Shown here: piece by piece, positions 58,617-64,000 of the stretch | How positions within the stretch are numbered: the stretch's first letter is position 1 | How the letters are laid out: each line of letters opens with the position of its first letter | Assembly (NCBI RefSeq): GCF_006539945.1 | Contig: NZ_BJNZ01000022.1 | Span: 1-64,000, forward strand | Direction of reading: 5' to 3' | Origin: Cellulosimicrobium cellulans | GTDB lineage: Bacteria > Actinomycetota > Actinomycetes > Actinomycetales > Cellulomonadaceae | Length of the DNA stretch: 64,000 bases | The notes under the pieces: model-generated | Databases searched by the model: none | What the model saw: the letters and a program-made list of their open reading frames with translations, nothing else | What the model was told of the DNA's origin: nothing | Made by a program: the position numbers and the translations under genes

Positions 58617-59869
58617 GCGGCGGGTCCTTCCGGGAGCGGGACGACGACCTGGGGCCGTCCGGGGATCTGGATCTCGTAGGTGTCGAGCGTGCCGAGGTCG
58701 ACGACCGTCGCGCCGTCCCACGCCTCGGCCTGCGTGTAGCCGCCGGCGAGCACCGCGCTCAGGCCTCCGGTCGCGGGGTCGGTCCACGTGGTCGCGGTCT
58801 CGTGCCGGCGCGTGAGCGGCGCGACCTGCTCGGTCCCGGTCGCGGGGTCGAGCACCGTCACGTTCGGCCCGCCCGCGGCGTTGCCGAACGGGCCGTTGCC
58901 CACGACGACCAGGCGGTCGTCCGGAGCGCGCGCGACGCCGTGCTGGTGGCTGTCGGCCGCGGAGGGCACGCTCGTCGTCGTGCCGGTAGCCGGGTCGAGG
59001 CGGACCAGCACGCGGCCCTGGTAGGGGAGCAGGAGGGAGCCGTCGTCGTCGAGCACGGCGTAGTGCGGCTTCTCGAACGACGCGAGCCCGCCCTCGGTGC
59101 CGAAGGGGGCGACCTCGATGCGCCGCGCGTCGAAGGTCGTGGTGTCGACGACGTGGACGGAGAAGTCGTCGTGGTCGACCGTGTAGACCTCGCTGCCGTC
59201 GGCCGCGACGAGCACGTCGAACGGCCGCAGGCCCACGGGCGTGCTCGCGAGGACCTCGCGCGACGCGACGTCGATCGTCTCGAGCGTCGACGAGTCGCCG
59301 CGGTGGACGGCCACGTAGACCCGGGTGCCGTCGGGCGACACGGCGAGGCCCATGCCGCCGCGGCGGTACTCGCCGTACCCGACCCGGGCGGGCGTGTCCC
59401 GGTAGGGGATCAGGTCGACGCGCTCGCGCGTCGCGAGATCGACGACCGCGACCCCCGGCGCCGTCGAGACGTACGCGCGCATCGTCGGCGCGTGCACGGC
59501 GACGCCCCAGGGCGCTGCCCCGACCTCGACGCGGTCGACGACGGCGCTGCCGTCGCGGATCGTCGGGTCGACGACGGCGAGGCCGTCGGACTCCGCCTCG
59601 GTCGCGAGCAGGTAGCGCGCGGGCGCCACCCCCGGCTCCTCGGGAGCTGCAGGCTCGTCCGACGGGTCGGGCGCAGGGACCGGGTCGGGGGACGCGACGC
59701 CGGGGGTCGGCGCGGGAGCGGACGGAGCGGCGTCGCCCGCGCTGCCTGGCGAGCAGGCGGCGAGCACTGCGACCACGGCGGTCGTCGCCCATAACGCGAC
59801 GGCGTGCCGGGTGCGGCGCGTGCGGCGCCTCACGGGTGCGGCGCCACGGGGACGGGAGAGGGGAGCCAT
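58613..59869 (-). CDS. YncE/lactonase-like beta-propeller lipoprotein
   Basis: A 418-residue exported protein. The signal peptide (RHAVALWATTAVVAVLAACS) ends in a lipobox LAAC, so it should be a lipoprotein on the outer face of the membrane. A Pro/Ala linker (about residues 40-80) leads to seven-blade-propeller repeats of the 40-residue YVTN/YncE type (e.g. SPDGTRVYVAVHRGDSSTLETIDVASREVLAS, split over blades). Substrate unknown. ATG start with a TACCAT -10 box overlapped by a GntR-type palindrome. The amidohydrolase follows with a 4-nt overlap. Confidence 0.82.
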   Translation of the reverse strand: MAPLSRPRGAAPVRRRTRRTRHAVALWATTAVVAVLAACSPGSAGDAAPSAPAPTPGVASPDPVPAPDPSDEPAAPEEPGVAPARYLLATEAESDGLAVVDPTIRDGSAVVDRVEVGAAPWGVAVHAPTMRAYVSTAPGVAVVDLATRERVDLIPYRDTPARVGYGEYRRGGMGLAVSPDGTRVYVAVHRGDSSTLETIDVASREVLASTPVGLRPFDVLVAADGSEVYTVDHDDFSVHVVDTTTFDARRIEVAPFGTEGGLASFEKPHYAVLDDDGSLLLPYQGRVLVRLDPATGTTTSVPSAADSHQHGVARAPDDRLVVVGNGPFGNAAGGPNVTVLDPATGTEQVAPLTRRHETATTWTDPATGGLSAVLAGGYTQAEAWDGATVVDLGTLDTYEIQIPGRPQVVVPLPEGPAA

Positions 59870-59875
59870 CGCAGA

Positions 59876-59881
59876 ATGGTA
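59876..59881 (-). promoter_or_regulatory. -10 box TACCAT of the lipoprotein-amidohydrolase operon
   Basis: On the minus strand TACCAT ends 7 nt before the ATG, so the message is probably leaderless. Confidence 0.55.
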
Positions 59882-59886
59882 TACCA
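59877..59886. promoter_or_regulatory. GntR/FadR-type operator TGGTATACCA
   Basis: A perfect 10-bp palindrome, overlapping the -10 box of the lipoprotein-amidohydrolase operon. The GTATAC core with flanking T/A agrees with the NyGTM-KACnny pattern of FadR-subfamily GntR repressors. No gntR gene is in the window. Confidence 0.55.
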
Positions 59887-59999
59887 AGGGTCCGGAGCGC
59901 CCTCTCGACCCTGAAGAGGGCGGTCCCACGCCCCGCTGCGGCGTGCGACGGGTTCGTGCCGACGACGTCGATCTCCGGGTCACCGCGCGGGGGTGTGCG

Positions 60000-60755
60000 C
60001 TACGCGGGACCGGCCCCGGGCACCGGTGCGCAGACGATCAGCCAGGACATGTAGTGCTCGACCACGCGTCCCCCGAGATCCGCCACGGCGTCCGCGACCT
60101 CGTCGACCTCGCCACGCGTCCAGTCGCTGAACGTGCTGAAGAGTCGGCGCACCTGCTCCGCGTCCAGCTCGACGCTCCAGCGGTACTCGCCGACGTCCTC
60201 GACGGTGAAGAGCCCCGAGGCGGTCAGCAGCGGCGTGGTCGCGCCGAGGTCCTCCGGATCCCCGGCGCGAGGGGGCCGGCTCCGTCGCGCGACGATCTGC
60301 GCGACCCGGTCACGGAACGCGGTGGGCTCCGCCGTGGGATCGCCGAAGACGTGCCGCCAGACGAGGAACCGCCCCTCGGGTACAAGGGCACGGTGGAGCC
60401 GGGGCAGGAGCGAGTCGAGGTCCATCCAGTGGATCGAGGTCGCCGCGACCGCCAGGTCGAACGCGGCTCGGCCGAGCTCGGCCTCCTCGGCGCGGGCGAC
60501 GACCACCTCTGTCGTCGGGTGCTTGGCCGCGAGCACGGCGGCCAGCTGCGTACCCGGTTCGACAGCGACCACGTCGACTCCCTGCGCGAGCAGCGGCCCG
60601 GTCGCCTCTCCGGTGCCCGCGCCGAGGTCGACCGCACGTCGGCCCGGCGCGACCAGTCCTGTCCGACGCACCCGATCCCACAGCGCGGCCGGATACGGCG
60701 GACGGGCGGACCCGTACGAGTCTGCGAGCGTGTTGAAGTGCATCGGGTCCGCCAT
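60000..60755 (-). CDS. Class I SAM-dependent methyltransferase
   Basis: A 251-residue methyltransferase. FNTLADSYGSARPPYPAALWDRV leads into motif I AVDLGAGTGEATGPLL, the acidic VVAVEPGTQL after the second strand, and FDLAVAATSIHWMD as motif IV. The ATSIHWMD pattern is common in trans-aconitate-methyltransferase-like and unknown-substrate members. ATG start with TATGGT at -12 to -7. Single gene. Confidence 0.87.
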   Translation of the reverse strand: MADPMHFNTLADSYGSARPPYPAALWDRVRRTGLVAPGRRAVDLGAGTGEATGPLLAQGVDVVAVEPGTQLAAVLAAKHPTTEVVVARAEEAELGRAAFDLAVAATSIHWMDLDSLLPRLHRALVPEGRFLVWRHVFGDPTAEPTAFRDRVAQIVARRSRPPRAGDPEDLGATTPLLTASGLFTVEDVGEYRWSVELDAEQVRRLFSTFSDWTRGEVDEVADAVADLGGRVVEHYMSWLIVCAPVPGAGPA

Positions 60756-60761
60756 GGTTCG

Positions 60762-60767
60762 ACCATA
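60762..60767 (-). promoter_or_regulatory. -10 box TATGGT of the methyltransferase gene, leaderless type
   Basis: On the minus strand TATGGT ends 7 nt before the ATG; no ribosome-binding site. Confidence 0.6.
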
Positions 60768-60926
60768 GGACCGCGGTGGCGGCGCGAGCGGGTCCTGACG
60801 GTGGTCAGGTGACGGCAGGCCAGGCCCGTGGTGGTCGTCCGCCCCGCCCCCGGTGCAGCTGCGGGTCCGTGCCGTCGGCGCTGCACGTCGACACTCCCGG
60901 CAGGGCGTCGGTCGTGCGCCCCGGGT

Positions 60927-61436
60927 CTACGCGCGGTCGTCGGCCGACGCCTCGGCGGCCCGCGGCTCCAGCACGACGACTGCCGTCTCTCTCGGGCGCC
61001 GCGCGGCGAACCCGTCCAGCGCGTGGTCGAACATGCGCCACCGCTCCCAGAGCCGGGCGCGCTCCGCCCCCTCGGCCGCGCGACCGTGCACGGCGCGCGT
61101 CTCGCCGTGCAGCTCGACGGTCGTGTCGGGGTGCGCCTGGAGGTTGAGCCACCACGCCGGCTCGGGCGCGGCCCAGCCGTTCATCGCGAGCGTGACGAGG
61201 TTCGGGCCGTCCTCGAAGTACCCGACGATCACGTCGTGCTCGCGGCCGGAGCGGCGCCCGACCGTGCGGAGCAGGAGCGTGCCCCACTTCGCGGGCTGCG
61301 GGCGCCACAGGCCGCGCCGGTGCCCGGTGACCCGGTAGTACGCGCGGTGCACGACCCAGGCCGTGCGGACGAACCAGCGCGGCGGGAGCCGGGGCGGGCG
61401 CTCGGGGGCGGGAGGTGCGGAGGACGTGTCGGTCAT
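60927..61436 (-). CDS. Nitroreductase/deazaflavin (F420)-dependent split-barrel family protein
   Basis: A 169-residue protein of the DDN-like family. The conserved segments are LLRTVGRRSGREHDVIVGYFEDGPNLVTLAMNGW (cofactor and substrate strands, split) and PAWWLNLQAHPDTTVEL. Members bind F420 or fatty acids and reduce varied substrates. ATG 61436 chosen; a longer in-frame start upstream has no support. Confidence 0.85.
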   Translation of the reverse strand: MTDTSSAPPAPERPPRLPPRWFVRTAWVVHRAYYRVTGHRRGLWRPQPAKWGTLLLRTVGRRSGREHDVIVGYFEDGPNLVTLAMNGWAAPEPAWWLNLQAHPDTTVELHGETRAVHGRAAEGAERARLWERWRMFDHALDGFAARRPRETAVVVLEPRAAEASADDRA

Positions 61437-61530
61437 GGTCACCGTCCTGCGTCGGAGGGGAGCCGAGGAACCTCGACGCAGCAACGGTCCCGCGGGCGAG
61501 GGCCGGCGTCAACGGTCCACCGGCGGTCCG

Positions 61531-64000
61531 TCAGCGGTCGAGCGTCGCGGGCTCCTCGCGCACGACGTCGGCCGGCGACTTGTCCCGCCGCCACCCCTTC
61601 CAGACGGGGTGCCGCAGCTTGCCGAACGGGACGTCGTCGCCCTCGCCCTCGCCGGGCCCCGTCCACTCGGCGTAGACGACCTCGGCGACCCGGCGCGGCG
61701 ACACCCAGCGCGCGTCGCGCGCGTCCTCGCGGGGCACGCCGGTCGCGGGCGCCGTGGTGCGCTCGATCCGGCCGAGCTCGGCGACGAGGTCGCGCCGCTC
61801 CGCGTCCGTGAAGCCCGACCCGACGCGGCCCACGTAGACCAGCCGGTCGCCGTCGGGCACCGCGAGCAGGAGCGACCCGACGAGGTGCGTCCTGTCGCCG
61901 TGCCCCGGCCGCCACCCCACGACGACGACCTCCTGAGACTGCGCGTGCTTGAGCTTGAGCCACATCGCCGAGCGGCGGCCGGACGAGTAGGTGCCGTCGC
62001 GCCGCTTGGCGACGACGCCCTCCAGGCCGAGCCGCCTCGACGTCTCCAGCGCGGCGTCGAGGTCGCCGTCGAACGCCGGCGGCACGTGGACCGGGGCGCG
62101 CGCGTCGCCCAGCATGTCCTCCAGGACCTCGCGCCGCTCGTCGTACGGGCGCTTCGCCAAGGACCGTCCCGCCGTCTCCAGGACGTCGAACACCATGAGG
62201 TCGACGGAGACCTTCCGCCGTGCCGCGGCGACGTCCCCCGGCTTGGCGATGTTCGCGCGCTGCTGGAGGCGCCGGAAGCTCGGCCGCCCCCGCGCGTCGA
62301 GCGCGACGATCTCGCCGTCCAGCACGACCGGCAGCGCCTCGGCCGGGACCTGCTCGGCGAGCGCCTGGAGCTCCGGGTACGTCACCGTCATGTCCTTGCC
62401 CGAACGGCTCACGAGCCGCACCTGGCCGTGCGACACGTGCGCGAGGGCACGGAACCCGTCCCACTTCATCTCGAACGCCCACGCGTCGCCGTCGTGGAGG
62501 TCGCCCGCCGACGCGGGCGACGCGAGCATGGGCCGCCAGTCCGTCCGCGCGGGGGCGGGCTCGGCGTGATCGTGGTCGGGCTGGGTGGCGGGTGGGGCGC
62601 TCGCGCCGGGTCTACCGTCCGCGCCTCGTTCCTCGGCGCTCCCGCCAGACCCGCCACGACCCGGCGCGAGCGCCCCACCCGCCTTCTTCGTCTCACCACG
62701 CGGGGCCATGAGGTGGATGAGCCAGTTGGCTGTGTCGCGGCCGTCACGCCCGTCGCGGCCGCCCGTGTGGATGAGCGCGAGGCGGCGCGTGCCGTGCTGC
62801 TCGCCGTGGAGGGTGACGATGACCTCCTCGCCGTCGCGCCACTTCTCCAGCTCGTACGTGCCGGCGTCCCAGATGGTCACCTCGCCCGCCCCGTACTCGC
62901 CCTTCGGGATCGTGCCCTCGAACGCCCCGTACGCGAGCGGGTGGTCCTCGGTCTGGACGGCCAGGTGGTTCTTCTTCGGGTCGGTCGGCTCGCCTCGCGG
63001 CAGCGCCCAGCTCACGAGGACGCCGTCGTGCTCGAGCCGGAAGTCCCAGTGCAGGCGCCGGGCGTGGTGCTCCTGGATGACGAAGCTGTTGCCCTCGCTC
63101 GCCGGTGGTGCCTCGTCCGGGACGGGCTCGGGCGTCCGCGCGGCGTCGCGCATCGAGCGGTAGCGGTGCAGGCGGTCGGGCCGCTCGTCGTCCCCGGCCC
63201 CGGGGTCGTCCGCGCCGTCGTCGCCCGACGTCGCAGCGCCCTTGCGCTCGAAGGTCGCCATGCGCTCGGGCGTGGGCTCGAGCGCGGCGAGGTGGCCCAG
63301 CGTGAGTGCGGCCAGCGGGTCGCCGATCGTCCGCACGCGCTCGACGACCTCGTCGGCGTCGAGGTGGCGCAGGTCCGGGTCGTCGAGCTCCTCCCACGTG
63401 CGGGGCGCGGCGACGGTCGGGTGCTCGCGCCCGCGCAGGGAGTAGGGCGCGATGGTCGTCTTGTTGCCGTTGTTCTGGCTCCAGTCGACGAGCACCTTGC
63501 CGCCGCGGAGCGACTTCTTCATGTCGCTCACGACGAGGTCGGGGTGCTCGGCCTCGAGGTAGCGCGCGAGCTCGTGCGCGACGTCGGACACGGCCGCGGC
63601 GTCCTGCTTGCCGTCGAGCGCGGCGTACAGGTGGATGCCCTTGGACCCGCTCGTCACGGGCAGGGGGTCGAGCCCCATGCCCTGGAGGATCGTCCGGGCG
63701 AGGCGCGCGACCTCCGCGCACTCGGCCAGCCCGGCCCCCGGGCCGGGGTCGAGGTCGAGGACGAGCCGGTCGGGGTCGAGGTGGGCCCCGGTGCGGCCGA
63801 ACCGCCACTGCGGGACGTGCAGCTCGAGCGATGCGGTCTGGCCGAGCCAGGTGAGCGTCGCCAGGTCGTCGACGAGCACGTAGTCGTTCGCGCTGCTCTT
63901 GTGCTGGATCCGGCGCGTGCGGACCCATGACGGCACGCCCTGGCCCGCGTTCTTCTGGAAGAAGACCTGACCCTCGACGCCGTCGGGCCAGCGCTTGCGC
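61531..64000 (-). CDS. ligD: ATP-dependent DNA ligase LigD, 5' end outside window
   Basis: About 820 residues of a multifunctional NHEJ repair enzyme that continues past the window edge (RKRWPDGV and FFQKNA are visible in frame up to base 64000). Order from the N-terminus: primase-polymerase domain with LDLDPGPG (metal Asp pair) and SGSKGIHLYAAL; 3'-phosphoesterase domain with FVIQEHHARRLHWDFRLEHDG; ATP-dependent ligase domain with EMKWDGFRALAHV (nucleotidyl Lys) and VVLDGEIVALD. The linker between phosphoesterase and ligase domains is Gly/Ala-rich and is partly encoded by copy 2 of the structured hairpin repeat. The partner Ku is not in the window. Confidence 0.95.
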   Translation of the reverse strand, partial: RKRWPDGVEGQVFFQKNAGQGVPSWVRTRRIQHKSSANDYVLVDDLATLTWLGQTASLELHVPQWRFGRTGAHLDPDRLVLDLDPGPGAGLAECAEVARLARTILQGMGLDPLPVTSGSKGIHLYAALDGKQDAAAVSDVAHELARYLEAEHPDLVVSDMKKSLRGGKVLVDWSQNNGNKTTIAPYSLRGREHPTVAAPRTWEELDDPDLRHLDADEVVERVRTIGDPLAALTLGHLAALEPTPERMATFERKGAATSGDDGADDPGAGDDERPDRLHRYRSMRDAARTPEPVPDEAPPASEGNSFVIQEHHARRLHWDFRLEHDGVLVSWALPRGEPTDPKKNHLAVQTEDHPLAYGAFEGTIPKGEYGAGEVTIWDAGTYELEKWRDGEEVIVTLHGEQHGTRRLALIHTGGRDGRDGRDTANWLIHLMAPRGETKKAGGALAPGRGGSGGSAEERGADGRPGASAPPATQPDHDHAEPAPARTDWRPMLASPASAGDLHDGDAWAFEMKWDGFRALAHVSHGQVRLVSRSGKDMTVTYPELQALAEQVPAEALPVVLDGEIVALDARGRPSFRRLQQRANIAKPGDVAAARRKVSVDLMVFDVLETAGRSLAKRPYDERREVLEDMLGDARAPVHVPPAFDGDLDAALETSRRLGLEGVVAKRRDGTYSSGRRSAMWLKLKHAQSQEVVVVGWRPGHGDRTHLVGSLLLAVPDGDRLVYVGRVGSGFTDAERRDLVAELGRIERTTAPATGVPREDARDARWVSPRRVAEVVYAEWTGPGEGEGDDVPFGKLRHPVWKGWRRDKSPADVVREEPATLDR
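62587..62683. repeat. Structured hairpin repeat, copy 2, inside ligD
   Basis: A perfect 25-bp outer stem (62587-62611 with 62659-62683) around a 47-nt apical part (62612-62658). The inner stem is GCGCC/GGCGC (62621-62625 with 62635-62639) around the same loop TCGTTCCTC as copy 1. Of six differences from copy 1 in the 47 nt, four form two compensating base-pair swaps. It lies in frame in the inter-domain linker of ligD. Confidence 0.85.

Overview
The window is about 64 kb of very GC-rich actinobacterial chromosome. Gene order, GTG and TTG starts, ATGA/GTGA stop-start overlaps, TANNNT -10 boxes and the gene content (mycothiol-linked maleylpyruvate isomerase fold, deazaflavin nitroreductase fold, cydABDC, LigD, SCO4848-like protein, dodecin) point to Micrococcales, most like Cellulosimicrobium, Cellulomonas or Promicromonosporaceae. 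This assignment rests on recalled gene order and was not checked by a search.

Layout. 1-9.2 kb is a housekeeping run: end of a FakA/DAK2-type gene, recG, rsmD, a GNAT gene on the other strand, coaD, a DivIVA/AtpF-like coiled coil gene, a DUF177 gene, rpmF, rnc and mutM. 9.3-11.6 kb holds an alpha/beta hydrolase with an HxlR regulator and a D-2-hydroxyacid dehydrogenase. 11.8-18.0 kb (minus) is the cytochrome bd operon cydA-cydB-cydD-cydC, with a consensus CRP-type palindrome upstream. 18.6-22.1 kb is a large RNase E/G, followed by a 5'-nucleotidase, thymidine kinase, an isoaspartate-methyltransferase-like gene and dodecin. 25.5-33.8 kb is the block rplU-rpmA-obgE-proB-proA-small membrane protein-nadD-membrane protein-rsfS-histidine phosphatase (gpgP-like), ending in tRNA-Ala(GGC).

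From 34 kb onward the content is accessory: a HEAT/LRR-like protein beside the tRNA, a secreted SH3b protein with an MtrA-like box, three aldo-keto reductases, a ScoMcrA-head/zinc-ribbon protein, LysR plus MFS genes, an ECF41 sigma factor with its carboxymuconolactone decarboxylase partner and a matching ECF41 promoter, an iron-box-controlled siderophore reductase, a fatty acid desaturase, a GlxA-like AraC regulator, mqo, a TetR-pdxH-maleylpyruvate isomerase operon divergent from an MFS pump, a Xaa-Pro peptidase, a cupin, a quinone reductase, a VOC protein, a beta-propeller lipoprotein with an amidohydrolase, a methyltransferase, a deazaflavin nitroreductase-fold protein and most of a three-domain LigD.

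The most unusual DNA is at 49.94-50.42 kb. This roughly 477-bp segment is bounded by 18-bp imperfect inverted repeats, carries 21-bp tandem repeats at both ends in opposite orientation, and has a long perfect hairpin in the middle. The hairpin's 47-nt apical part recurs at 62.59-62.68 kb inside ligD. Between the two copies the long outer stems differ in sequence yet each is perfectly paired, and two base pairs of the inner stem are swapped in compensating fashion. This looks like an undescribed structured repeat family. A second theme is promoter architecture: many genes carry an nAnnnT hexamer whose last T lies 7-8 nt before the start codon, which predicts widespread leaderless transcription.
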